Shown piece by piece: positions 23,048 through 34,149 of a DNA stretch of 64,000 nt. Under the pieces are notes generated by a model that made no database searches, was not told the origin of the DNA, and was given only the letters and a program-made list of their open reading frames with translations. The stretch spans positions 3,834,134-3,898,133 of the forward strand of contig NW_020653750.1 in the NCBI RefSeq assembly GCF_003589595.1, read 5' to 3'. The stretch comes from Hyposmocoma kahamanoa (taxonomy: Eukaryota > Arthropoda > Insecta > Lepidoptera > Cosmopterigidae). The number at the start of each line of letters is the position of its first letter. Within the stretch, counting starts at the first letter, position 1. Position numbers and translations under genes: made by a program.

Positions 23048-25187
23048 TTATATTATTTCGTTCGACGAACTATTTATACAAAGTAACCACCTGGCTGACT
23101 CGTCACTTAACCTATTTCTATGTTTTCTAATAACTAAAGAGGCTTTAGAGAATAATCTCTCAGCAGGCACTGAAGTTGCCGGTATTGAAAGAAAATCCCG
23201 GGCCATCTTGGATATAATCGGATACTCCGATTCATGCGTCCTCCACCACTGTAGGATGTCTTCCGAACTTGCGGCCCTCGGTTTATTTAGATAATCCTCG
23301 AACTCATTCTTATTGAAGCGTTGAATACCAGATCCAGATGATGTAGAGGGGCATGCATACAATTTATTAAAATCGATTACGTCTTCGTCTTCATCATATT
23401 CACATACTTCATTGTCATGTCTTGGTAATCCTGGAGATCCAGGCACTGCGTGTAGGTTTTTATATTCCTTGTAAAGTTCTTCAAATTTATGCAGGCTTTC
23501 AGATTTTAGTTGTTGTCCCCATAGTGTCATATCGAAAGTCTGAGATTTGTGCCTTGGATCTAAAATTAAGGTGGTACAGTAAATCCAGTTGGTCATCCTA
23601 TAATGCTTAAGCATTTTATTTTGGGAGGCTTGGAAACCCCAAAATGAGCCTCTCATCTACTTCGGTTCGATTAGGTTTGTCGTCTAATTGTTTTAACATA
23701 GCTTCAATTTTATCAAGCAGAAGATTGAATGACACAATCACTAGCGGTAATGTTACATATTTTTCTCCACCAAGTTTCGTTGTCAGAAGTTTAAAATTTA
23801 TCAAAAACTTATATATTTTTTCGAGTATTTTCCAATCAATTTCTGATACTACAAAATTACTCAAATCAGACACAGAAGTGCATAATATGTTAATGCCAGG
23901 TTTTAGTTTTAAACATAATCCAATCATATCATGTGTGGAATTCCATCTTGTTGGACAGTCCAGTATGAGACTCAGATTTGTTTGCACACCAGCTGTTTCA
24001 CAAGCCGACTGGAACTTCCTCTTCAACATCTCACTTCTTTTTATTTTACTACAAATACTGCGTAATTTTGTAATAGCCGTACTTGAGTCAGAAATANNNN
24101 NNNNNNNNNNNNNNNNNNNNNNNNNNNNNNNNNNNNNNNNNNNNNNNNNNNNNNNNNNNNNNNNNNNNNNNNNNNNNNNNNNNNNNNNNNNNNNNNNNNN
24201 NNNNNNNNNNNNNNNNNNNNNNNNNNNNNNNNNNNNNNNNNNNNNNNNNNNNNNNNNNNNNNNNNNNNNNNNNNNNNNNNNNNNNNNNNNNNNNNNNNNN
24301 NNNNNNNNNNNNNNNNNNNNNNNNNNNNNNNNNNNNNNNNNNNNNNNNNNNNNNNNNNNNNNNNNNNNNNNNNNNNNNNNNNNNNNNNNNNNNNNNNNNN
24401 NNNNNNNNNNNNNNNNNNNNNNNNNNNNNNNNNNNNNNNNNNNNNNNNNNNNNNNNNNNNNNNNNNNNNNNNNNNNNNNNNNNNNNNNNNNNNNNNCTAT
24501 TGCAATAAAACGGCAATTTCATACTTTAACCCCTAATATTTGGCACATATTCTTCGTCTTCACACTGCAGTTCTTGTTCTTGGCTGTCAGTTTCAATATT
24601 TAACGCTAAGTTATTCAATAAATCTTGTACGCCCAGGTTCAAGATGTGAGCAATGCATCGAAAATGTTGATTATCCGAATCAAAATGTGGCAGTAGTTTT
24701 CCAAGTTCATACATGAATTTGGTATTTGCAGTTGCGTTGTCGACTGTGATACCCTGAATTTTATCAGCTAAGGTATATTCCAATAGACATTTGTGGAAAA
24801 TCCTTGCAATATCCATCGCTGTATGTCCACCACTCGATGGAATAAAATCCAGGACTAGAGATCGATACTTCCATTCATTATCTATATAATGAACAGTGAC
24901 CCCATAGTAACTCCTACCAGCAATTGACGTCCATCCATCAATAGTGAATGACATTTTACATGAGTATTTTTGTAGTCTACTCTTAACACGCGTATGCAGT
25001 ACTTCAAACCGCTCTTGAACCATCCTTCGAACTGTCGATCTCTTAGGAAATACCAAATTTGGGCATATTATTTAAAAATATTCTTGTGTATCTTCGTCAT
25101 CGTAAAACGAGAAGGGAAGATATTTCTTGGCAATCCAGTCAACTGTAACTGTCATAAAATCACTATGGCTTTCAGATACTGACTGAA
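23048..25187 (-). pseudogene. hAT transposase, interrupted by another element and a frameshift
   Basis: Read from 25187 downwards. Coding begins after an acceptor-like ttatcttgtttcag, so a 5' exon may carry the N-terminal part. The first stretch contains DWIAKKYLPFSFYDDED, then a stop TAA (25072-25074), then KRSTVRRM. The catalytic region holds FTIDGWTS (first Asp) and GITVDNATANT (second Asp), then HFRCIAHILNLGVQD. The frame is cut at 24534 by the TA-target element and the N gap. It resumes at 24094 with SDSSTAITKLRSI, CPTRWNSTHDM (the conserved RW motif) and KLGGEKYVTL. It shifts frame near 23,640, then continues with NWIYCTTLILDPRHK and a complete hAT C-terminal dimerisation domain (EYPIISKMARDFLSIPATSV, ERLFSKASLVI) to the stop at 23048. 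Lesions: one stop, one insertion, one frameshift. Otherwise it is well preserved. Confidence 0.9.
24097..24535. mobile_element. TA-target TIR element inside the hAT gene, mostly 400 Ns
   Basis: After 400 Ns (24097-24496) the sequence ctattgcaataaaac leads into the terminal repeat ggcaatttcatacttt...cccc (24512-24533) and TA (24534-24535). The same terminus bounds both sides of the 400-N gap at 43,194-43,593. On the left the hAT sequence ends in TA (24095-24096) directly at the first N. The element therefore lies wholly in the gap except for its right end. TA target choice suggests the Tc1/mariner superfamily. The interior and true length are unknown. Confidence 0.75.
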
Positions 25188-26582
25188 ACAAGATAACAAA
25201 ACGTGTTAATACTTAATATAACATTTTACAAACACTACCTACTTACGAACCTACTAATTACATTGAATTTTTAACTATATTAAACAAACAATAAATTGCC
25301 TTGACCGGTAATCAAACCCAGAACTTCAATAGGCAAAAAACATGTAGAGGTGACCGCCGAACTTGTCAAAACTTTTCTACCAATCTTATTATGTGCCCTA
25401 CTAACTTAACTCAATAAATAAGTACGTACCTGAATTTTGGTGACAAGATTATTTTTACAAGTTTCTATTTAAAAAATATTGCCGCCAAATACACAAACAA
25501 AAAACAAGACTTGTACTACTTAGTACCTATAAAAATAATTTAAATTCTAATTTGTGTATATTTAATGCGCGTAACATATTTAACCGTAACATATTCAACC
25601 TTTTACATGGAATTCTGTAGAAATTGGTATTCAATCAATGAAATAATTTGTTTATGTCCAAAAGTTATTAAATAAAGTAAGTAGGTAGTAGTAATAGCGC
25701 ATATAACTCGTAGTTTTGTTTTGTGCTATGAACTGTATACTTAATATTTATACAGTCCAATATAAGAGCACTATAATAATATTTATGATTATTACAACTA
25801 CAGTAAATTATAATAATATAACCCATGGATCCTTCATGATGACCAAACCAAGATGTTTGACTACAATCCGAGCGCCTCTGAATTAATTTTCCTCTTTGGA
25901 ATTTCGGCGTCTTTTTACAAAAACGCGGTCACTTTGAGCGATGTCAAAGATGCCGCGCGCGTGCATGCGCGCGTGCGACACGTGCCGTACCGTCTTATAA
26001 GCGCGGCGCGGAGGGCGGTGTCTTTGTCGGCAAATTAACAAATATTCAGCGCTCTTTCGCATAAAAGAGATAAAGCATCATATTGACTGCAAACACTGTT
26101 TACTATATGTACTCGATTACAGTTTCAATTTTACGACAATATTGGTAGGTTATAATTTTAGGCATACCTACAATTCGTAAGGACATAACACTCGTTTGAC
26201 GTAATTGAGAGACCGCAAGCTCTCGGAGACTCGGTCTTGTTCTTGCACAAATCTTGCAGGGTCACTCTTGGTCTTGGTCTTGCTTCAATTAAGTGGTCTT
26301 GGTCTCGATCTCGGTCTTGGAAAACTGCAAGACCAAGACAAAGACTGCAAGACCAAGACTACTTTTGGGCAACACTATGAGTGTGCACCCGCGACACATG
26401 ATTTCCTTAGTGCGGGGCTATGTTGAGTGTGTGCGGTACTAGAAAAAAGTCTGATGGACAAATATACGCTACATTATATAAATATACGCTACATAGACGA
26501 ATTCTGTACCCCACCTACGGTGGGGTCGAGCTCGGCCTGCGGCGCGTGGTCGGGGTTTATACTGCAGGGTGTGCTTTTGCTA

Positions 26583-26815
26583 TTCGGTGGCACAGCAGTT
26601 AGTACTATGGGCGCTTTATGAGGAGGTTCCGGGTTCGATTCCCGATTTGGAGCAATTTAGGAAGCGGACATTTCTAAGTTGATTCTGGTCTGGGTATTCA
26701 GGGATATTACCCTCAGAGTGATCGTTGTTCTGGTATTCATAGTACATAGGAAATTCCCTAATTTGAGTCCAGAAATTTTGGTGCGATTGGCACTTATTCC
26801 CTGAATAATTCTCTT
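26583..26815 (+). repeat. tRNA-derived SINE (family C), copy 1
   Basis: The A-box region is tggcacagcagttagtac (from about 26,588) and the B box gggttcgattccc lies at about 26,631-26,643. The body runs gagcaatttaggaagcgg, atttctaagttgattctgg, ggtattcatagtaca. The body is shared with 40,610-40,800 (minus strand) and, more weakly, 60,305-60,490. Confidence 0.7.
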
Positions 26816-26989
26816 TGGCATAGCTTCCAAGTTTTCTTGAAATTTAACAGAGAGACGATCGAGATACAACAATGCTCTAAGTATCTCATTCCACTATATC
26901 GATAGGTGTGCCTTATATTTCGAATAGTTTTGAAATATTGTAATAGTTAAATACTCGTAATACTATCTACGTACGGTGGCGTGCGCACG

Positions 26990-27440
26990 CTTCGGGTTTC
27001 GCCCGAAATTATGATTGAAGCCACGCCATCTTCAGTCGAATTAGAGCAAATTTTTATCTACCTCCAAAAAAGTTTGTATGGCAGCCATTTTGAAAAATGG
27101 CAAAACAGACATTTTAACCAGAAATTATTATTAACCCCGACATGCCGATTTGCAGTCGAATTAGAAGAAATTTTTATCCGCCGCCAAAAAAGTTTGTATG
27201 GCAGCCATGTTTGAAAATGGCGGAAAACTAATGTTGACCGCAAATTATAAAGCACTCCTAGAGACCCCCAAATGCCGCCGGTTTTCAGTCGAATTAGAGC
27301 AAATTTTTTTCTGCCGCAAAAAACGCACGTATGGCAGTCATATTGAAAAATGGCGAAAAACTAATATTGATGACAAATTATTATCTAGATGGCCAATAGT
27401 CATACGCGCAAAAAGTTATAGGGAGCGATATGCGGTCGCT
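26990..27440. repeat. Tandem array, three units of about 120-133 bp
   Basis: The anchor cagtcgaattaga recurs at 27033, 27153 and 27286. Each unit also holds tatggcagccat, aaaatggc and acaaattat-like blocks. The internal atggcagccat and ttgaaaaatggc pieces are partly self-complementary. Open frames through it are by-products of the repeat. Confidence 0.8.
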
Positions 27441-28088
27441 ACAGTATAGACAATACACAACAATGCGTAACATCACTGTACTCCACATGCCAAGAATCTA
27501 CTGGAGAGCCCTGCAAGCTTGTTGATAGGTATCGATGATCCGAGGCCAAAATGGCACACAACAGCGCTTCTCAAAGTGAACGCTACACTCCATGCCACTC
27601 TATGTCTCTATGGCACTTGATCCTGTAGATTCATCCCGTGAACGATAGCCTCCCTCCGCAGCAGCTGTGAGTCGTAACTTGCACGTTCGTCTGATATATT
27701 TAAGTTAAACCTCAACACACTAAAGTTGTTGTAAAGGTAAATAATTAATTTATGGAACGGAGATAACGACGATACCTAACCGAATAATGAACCCAATCAA
27801 AATACAGTGAAAAAAAATCGGTTAGTTGCAAATAACTGCTAACAAATTAAAAAACCTTATCAAATTCGACACTTTTGAGTAATATTATACAGTTATTTAC
27901 GTGTAACAATATGCCTTTTTAATATAAAAAAATAAACAAATCTGTTTATCGATTTCTATGATTCTTTCACAGATATAACTTATAAACAGGTTAAATTTCA
28001 TTTTTCATTGATCAGATAACTCATCATCTCGTAACAAGACTCGTAAGAAGTCTTCTAGCAATTAAAGCTACTTTCAAAATCTCACATA
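27441..28088. other. No recognisable gene or repeat
   Basis: The segment 27,460-27,690 is less AT-rich than average but has no sustained open frame or family motif. Confidence 0.4.
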
Positions 28089-28570
28089 ATTTTTTTTTAT
28101 TCCAAATGACGGGACGAACTACGCTACTAAGCGAACAAGTCGTGCCACCAGGCAAGTGACAGGCCACCGCCAGTCCATTACAGTTGCAGTGCTGCTCAGA
28201 GTTTTAAAGCCTGTTTAGACATAAGCGTTATTTCCTACCACTTTGGTAACAAAAAATACCGCACGGGATTCCTCCAAGTATTTTTATGAAATTTTGCAAC
28301 TAGAGTGATACCGCCACACGATGCAAAAGCAGTGGCAACTTCATCCCCCTTCATTTTTTTCTCCATACTCTAAGCTTTGCATAGACCACAAATCAGTTAA
28401 TGACGATTAGTTGACATAATAGTAATAAATGATACCTAATGAATAATAATCCATTAGGATTTCGATCCACCGCAGCAGCGAATACATATGTATTTGAACA
28501 GCACAGCCTATATCTGAATTGGCCTAATCGTAAATATATGAGGGGCACTGCCACTGCGTCCAATTACCCG
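28089..28570 (-). repeat. Degenerate LINE 3' end, minus strand
   Basis: A T run at 28,089 (poly-A on the minus strand) is followed by a diverged match to the LINE 3' terminus: gacgggacgaac, gaacaagtcgtgc, ttgcagtgctgctcagag. Another piece, gaggggcactgccactgcg, lies at about 28,541-28,559 and matches the end of the 3.4-3.7 kb copy. Much of the sequence between is unrelated. Confidence 0.5.
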
Positions 28571-28698
28571 AACTTGTAAGTATTGGCTGCTCCATATAAT
28601 TCCTATTCACTAAGAATATTTAGCCCGTTTACAATAAGCGATCATAAAAATTCACTCGGTTCAGATCTGAAAAAAATCGGAAGATATTGCACAGAAAA

Positions 28699-29334
28699 AA
28701 CAGTAGATTTAGCAAAAAAAAACAGTAGATGCTGAACTTACGGTGTTTGAAACATTTTAATCGATTTTCTTCAAACATTGTGTTTTTGATGTTATTTTAC
28801 GATGTTGGTATCTGACAATAAAAATTGTATTTGGATAATAATACATAAATATTACTTCCCCGCATTTTCTAGACCTGTGATTGACAAATATGCAGATATA
28901 CCAAAAAAAATTAAAGGACGATGTTCTATGATTGACCACATTGTAAAGTTTTGCAAAAACTCCGACAAATGTTCAATGTTCAAAGAGTCACAGTTGAGAT
29001 CACGTTAGTGCGAAATGCATGCACATAAAGATTTTTAGTAGATACATTTATGGACCAGCTAAAATAAACATCATTCAGCGGAGTGCATAATGAACCTATT
29101 TTATCCAATAAGAACAGTTTACAACATTTTTTATTTAATGTGCTCTTCACTTTCATTCCAAAAACATAAAGTACGACGTCGTAAATGGAAAAGACGATTC
29201 ACAAAATCTAAAAAGCCGACAAGAATAGTGGTGAAAAGTGTAAAAATCTGAAAATTCCTAAAAATCAGTAGATTTTCGTTAAAAAACAGTAAAACAGTAG
29301 ATGTTGTTCAAAAACAGTAGACCTGGCAACACTG
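28699..29334. mobile_element. Possible hAT-like remnant
   Basis: The motif aacagtaga recurs at both edges (28,700-28,730 and 29,285-29,322). The right edge, read inward on the minus strand, is cagtgttgccaggtctactg, a typical hAT-style terminus. No matching left terminus or octamer duplication was found. A 68-codon open frame inside (28802-29008, containing KKIKGRCSMIDHIVKFC) is not recognised. Confidence 0.35.
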
Positions 29335-30811
29335 ACAGTCATTGAGGTATTTTCGTTTCATGGTCATTTTATGAACTAAAATTTATTTAGCTTTTTCCGG
29401 CGTTCACGTAATAATTTAGTAATGAAACGAGCGCGCCCAGCAAAAAGTTACCATAAAATAAATTTCCCCAAGTTTTCTGTTGTATTAAGAAATTGCTTTT
29501 TGTCGGGTTTTGTCATCAAAACTCGACTAAAAGTCTAAAATTGCCTTTTTTTTAAGGACATTATTCGTCAGCCAACATGTTAGCCAACGAATAGTGTCAT
29601 AAAAAAGTAATTTTGTTAAAGAAGGTAATTTTGAAACAGTAACATGTTCGTCTTGAATAATGATTTTAGTCAACATGTTACAACATATTTTTTTAAATAT
29701 GTATATGAATATTAAATAGTGGCAAAATGTGGAGGTTAACATAAGTGTTGGAACACTCTTAAACTTTACGAGGTTGATAGGCGAGTTATAATACTATAAT
29801 TTGATTGCTATCAAAATATCAGACTGTTATTACCAGAAGAATGTCGTAAGAAGAGGTCGGAATAGCGAGTATACTTAGCTAAATTTCAAATAATACACAT
29901 AGAGTTGTTATAAATATGAGCATCAATCTGATATCCCGTGATGATGGAAAATAAAAGGCAAAAAATCAAATCATAATATGTATGTACCTATCAGTGGCGA
30001 GGCGTGAAAATTTTCGGTAGTAAAGCCGGTCAGAAAAAATCACCAACCTTAACAAAAACTTATTTTTTTCGTAAAAGGCGTGCATAGTACTGAAGCGTGG
30101 CAGCTGAGTCATGTTACTCTGCAACTGCTCGTTATTAGTGCATACCACCTTTACCATATTTGTCATCACTGATTTTATTGATAAATTTTCGGAAGCAATT
30201 TTTTAATGATCTTACTTTTTTCAAATTCCGCGTCTACATACATTGAAGCGAATTCATACCTACGTATCGCTTTCATTGAAGCGAATTCATAAACCGACTG
30301 AAACCGGCCGAAGACCGAAGACGACCGTCAAAAAACTTTGACTCCAAGTTAATAGTTGAAATTGAATTTATGAGGTTATTAATATCGGAAAAGCCCGTTT
30401 GATTCCAAACACTTCTCGAATCAGCGAATAAGAGACACGCGAATTTTGTCATAAAATGATAGTGAAAGTGTTTGAAAATACCGTTTTTTCGCTTGTAATC
30501 AATTTTTATCTCTGGGCTAGCACGGCTTTGCTTGATAACATGGTTTTTTGTTTCCAAAGGACAACATTGAAAAATATGTTGCTTCATTAAGCAAGTAATC
30601 AACGAGACAAAAATCGAATTGGCCATTTACAAATAAATAGTACAGAAAAACAAAAAATATACCCATTAAAAAGAATCTTGAAAAGACGGCTTGGCGAATC
30701 TTAAAGCAATACTCATTAACAGACAAGACACTAGTAAAGTTAATTTCACTGGCTCCATAACGTTAAATAAAAAATTTATTACTTTATTACATTATTTTAA
30801 CAATTAATTAC
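29335..30811. other. No recognisable gene
   Basis: A 117-codon open frame on the minus strand (30273-30626) has no recognisable domain. The 18-mer cattgaagcgaattcata is repeated about 35 bp apart near 30,241 and 30,276. Confidence 0.4.
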
Positions 30812-31060
30812 TTATTAATACAAAGATCGAACACTCAGAAAATATTCCTTCTATCCGGTCGGATTCGAACCGACGTCTTCTTGAATACCGTGCCAGATGC
30901 TATACCAACTAAGCCACGGAATGAACCAACGGACCTCACGAATTTTTCTATGTGCTTGCGTCGTGTCTTTGTACTTGGTCTTTCAACGACTTTTTAGTCG
31001 TAGCGCCATCTATGAGAAATCTGTTGTAGATTTATCACCCAGTTAGTACCTTTACAGCTA
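30812..31060 (-). repeat. tRNA-like dispersed repeat (family E), copy 1
   Basis: On the minus strand it holds a textbook A box (tggcttagttgg, 30905-30916) and B box (ggttcgaatcc, 30861-30871) at tRNA spacing. The anticodon and acceptor stems do not fold properly, so I do not call a tRNA gene. The flanking sequence (aatacaaagatc...aacact on one side, gtagcgccatctatga on the other) is shared with the copy at 54,243-54,445. This makes it a SINE-like repeat. Confidence 0.65.
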
Positions 31061-31100
31061 CCAGTCCTGGCGAGAGATGTCGCTATTCATTGTATTCATT

Positions 31101-31292
31101 AAATTTTTATGGAATTAATATTCAATTATTTTTTGGGAAATTACTCCACTAGTTTGTTATAATTATTAATACAAATTTTCAGATTTTTTTCTGAGCGTTT
31201 TTTCTGAGTGTTCGATCTTTGTATTAATAATTATAACAAACTAGTGGAGTAATTTCACAAAAAATAATTGAATATCAATTCAATAAAAATTT
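31101..31292. repeat. Long foldback: 75-bp inverted arms
   Basis: Arms 31101-31175 and 31218-31292 match with about three mismatches and a 42-bp spacer (shared core actccactagtttgttataa). In addition 31200-31230 is a perfect 31-bp inverse of 30812-30842 (core aaagatcgaacactcag), so the foldback is joined to the tRNA-like repeat next to it. Confidence 0.88.
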
Positions 31293-31464
31293 AATTATAA
31301 TTAATTACTTGTAAAGAAATTTCATATCGCGAAATTCGCGACAAGTGAATGCAATTGTTGCCACTTTACTTTTTGATTGAAACTGCTAATTCTCTTTCCT
31401 TTACGTAGTCCAAGCCTAGTAAAATAAAACCACAAAATAAACTTTTTGTAATGCTATTTATATA

Positions 31465-31850
31465 ATGAGAACTCTCAAATACCTCGAAAACGATAACCAA
31501 CTTGCCATTATTTCAAAAGTCGTTTTCGCCGTCTTTGATTTAGAAATAAGTGCCATATTTTAAATTGGCACCCCCAAATACCCCGAAAATGATACCCATA
31601 TTGCATTTATTTGAAAAGTCGTGTTGCCATCTTGAATTTAGAAATAAGTGCGATATTCGTAATAAGTACCCCCAAATACCCCAAAACCGATACCCATGTT
31701 GCATTTATTTGAAAAATCGTGTCCGCCATTATAGATTTAGAAATAAGTACCACATTCGTAATTAGCATCAACAAATACTCCGAAAATTATGCCCAAATTG
31801 CATTTATTTGAAAAATAAAGTGATATATTCGTAATTAGCACACTCGGTAT
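31465..31850. repeat. Tandem array, four units of about 99 bp
   Basis: The anchors acctcgaaaacga, accccgaaaatga, accccaaaaccga and actccgaaaatta lie at 31481, 31580, 31678 and 31777. The units share gcatttatttgaaaa and tttagaaataagt blocks. The array decays towards its right end. Confidence 0.82.
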
Positions 31851-33485
31851 CGGTCAACATTTATTAAATACTAATAGACCTTTTTGAACTAACATTCATT
31901 CTAATATTTGTACAATAGCAAAAAATAAATTCATTTGGCAACACTCTTTTTTAAGAAACATTTACGGTAAATTATTTAACCACTATTATGTCACAAGAAC
32001 TATTTAGTGATGGAACCTCCTTCCGCTCGCTCTAAATCGATTGATTGAACGAAATACGCGTAAACACACGTATTCCATTGAATTAATCGAATCCAAATAT
32101 AATAATTTTTGTTCAAGTATTTGTTGATTACAAGTAGTTGTAACATTAACATAGTACGAAAATACTAGAATAAGATAGCTAAGTCCCTTGTTTTACTTGT
32201 TTTTAAAAACGGTTGATTACTTAAAATAAATAATTATTTAATTTTTTATCGACTTCCAATATTAAAATTACTGTCCTTCCAATAAAATGAGCTTTTATAT
32301 AAACATCTATTTGTAATAGAAGATCTTATCGATTAACTTAAATAATGAATATGCACGTCAATATATGAACTTGCGACTGCCTTAATTAATTTTACTATAT
32401 GGTTTTCTGTAGGTAATTGATCAAATTGATGAATAGTAAGACAAATGAAAATGTTACTCCTGCTAAAATAGGGTAAATTCTTATTAATCAGAAGAGGTTT
32501 ACCCATACCCATTTAATGCCATCCTCGTGTGAAATTTTTGTGATTTGTTTATTATTTTTCGGATTTCTAAGACTGCTATTCTGTATATTTGGATAGCATC
32601 TTAAGTGAAATAAACTAGACCACCTTCGTACTCGAAAGCAACGAACTCATACGTATGACCAACTCCAGTTTTTTGTAAGAACAGCGCATTGTTAATTCTT
32701 TGCATTATACATATACTTTTTTGTATTATTTGTACTACATATTCGGTGATGTATACATATAATTATTTGCTCACTATATCCGGACATTCGAGGCAACGTG
32801 CTGCAAAAAATTATTGAAATTACAGGTACTACTGATAATAGATACTATACTAGATACAAAGCACAAAATAAAAAAACGAAACGTTACTAAACGTTATAAC
32901 GAAAGAGTTATAGAATATTATTATAATATTGCTAAGGTCATAATAATTTTGCCCCTTTGTTTTCAAAATCGATCAGAATCGAGAACAGCAAGGTAACATC
33001 CTAACGTATACATTTGGTCACATTACAAATTTGGTCAAAGAAATGTACAAGCGGTCGCACCACGAAACTGAATGCATTATACAAAAGTGCGTTCGTTCGA
33101 TATTCATGGCGTAATAACAAAGGATCACAAATATATCGCACCAAGTAAAAGCCGAATAAAATAAAACAAATCATGAGGATGCACTTGGTTGCGTATTTGT
33201 TTTCTCGAAATTCATACAAAACCAAAACAATTGTTTTTAAAATAAATTATGCATCTTCTGATTACAAAATCACTTGCCCGTGGAAGGAAACGTCCGTTTA
33301 CCGACTTACCCACAGTTATGGTGCTTTTGCAATTTATAATGTAACAATTATGCATTTTTCGCGTTTTCGACTGGCGCTTATCTACGATAACGATCGAGCG
33401 CGTTCTGAAGAGTAGCAGCGGCAACTAAGTAAGTGAATTTCACTTACTTTGGGCACGCAAAGTACGTATACTTGCGGCGTCTATC
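31851..33485. other. No recognisable gene or repeat
   Basis: AT-rich spacer upstream of the l(2)gl start. Open frames at 33001-33415 on both strands have no recognisable domain. Confidence 0.4.
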
Positions 33486-33512
33486 TATATATATATATAT
33501 ATATATATATAT
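33486..33512. repeat. (TA)n microsatellite upstream of l(2)gl
   Basis: About 13 TA units follow ctatc, roughly 640 bp before the l(2)gl start codon. Confidence 0.9.
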
Positions 33513-33719
33513 GTCTGTGCATACGATGCATCATTTTCAAAACAAGGAAGTTCAGTTCGAGATATGGCAACACTTTTTATTAGTCAACGTCACGATAGAA
33601 TGGCGTGTGTGTGGGTGCGTGCATTCACTCATAATTTTTGAAGTGGTTTTTTTCGTGTTTGTGTGTATTTCTGACGCTGTTTGTGATTGTCATTTCTCTA
33701 ATTTTGGATTTTATCAATA

Positions 33720-34140
33720 AAAACTTCTCAAACTGTCGTCACTAGGTACGTAAAAGTGTTCTATAAACCGCTATGTACTCATATTCGGGCAAACCGTAGT
33801 AGGTTTGTAGCGGTGAATGTAACCTGTCGGACAGGCGTTGTCAGGCCGTTAGACGGTAACTTGTCGCATAGTTGTAATTAGTTTCGTGGCTATCTGCAGT
33901 GTTATCTGTGCTACGTTTATCTTGCTATTGTAAGGAGAACTTGTGTTATTATTTTGGGCAGAGCCGGTAGCGCTGTGCGGCGCTAGGGGTAGACAGGTTG
34001 TAGTCAGTCGGCGTTCCGGTGCCAGATAGTGTGCTAGTGCTCGCGCGTTCAACTGAGCATGAAATCATAATGGTAGGACGAAGTCTTCTGTCTGTTCGTT
34101 GTTGTGTTTGTGCAGTGGCTAAGTGGTTGTTTTGTTGCAG
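33720..34140 (+). promoter_or_regulatory. Probable promoter/5'UTR region and 5' intron end of l(2)gl
   Basis: The sequence just upstream of the l(2)gl coding exon is less AT-rich than its surroundings and contains several CpGs around 33,950-34,050. A strong 3' splice site at 34,130-34,140 implies at least one non-coding 5' exon. A candidate donor is the GT at 34,073 (aatg/gtagga), which would leave an upstream exon of roughly 33.75-34.07 kb and a tiny intron of about 68 bp. Another possible donor, gtaagg, lies near 33,930. No clear TATA box was seen. The transcription start cannot be fixed from sequence alone. Confidence 0.4.
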
Positions 34141-34149
34141 GCCGGGAGA

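Larger units (their letters stand above)
22750..26377 (-). mobile_element. hAT transposon (ZBED/AC1-like), about 3.6 kb, degenerate and interrupted
   Basis: The transposase pseudogene is flanked on both sides by clusters of a subterminal hexamer-like motif (tcttgg/ccaaga): about 22,765-22,900 and 26,215-26,365. Multiple subterminal repeats are typical of hAT elements. The right end reads tagtgttgcccaaaagtag inward from 26377, a hAT-type terminus. The left end is not clean (around 22,750), so the 8-bp target duplication could not be confirmed and the left boundary is approximate. A CpG-rich stretch at 25,930-26,030 with ttataa at 25995-26000 is a plausible promoter for the minus-strand transposase. 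No BED finger exon was recognised. Confidence 0.75.

Noticed and set aside
24083..24603. Long open frames spanning the N gaps (also 43156-43716)
   Set aside because: They are open only because Ns translate as X. No real coding evidence supports them.
26981..27449. Overlapping 77- and 83-codon frames
   Set aside because: They are by-products of the tandem array and have no family similarity that I recognise.
30852..30925. A functional tRNA gene on the minus strand
   Set aside because: A and B boxes are good, but the acceptor and anticodon stems do not pair, and a diverged copy with the same flanks exists at 54.3 kb, so it is a dispersed repeat.
33433..33720. A 95-codon frame upstream of l(2)gl
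   Set aside because: It translates the TA microsatellite (YIYIYIYIY) and low-complexity leader sequence.
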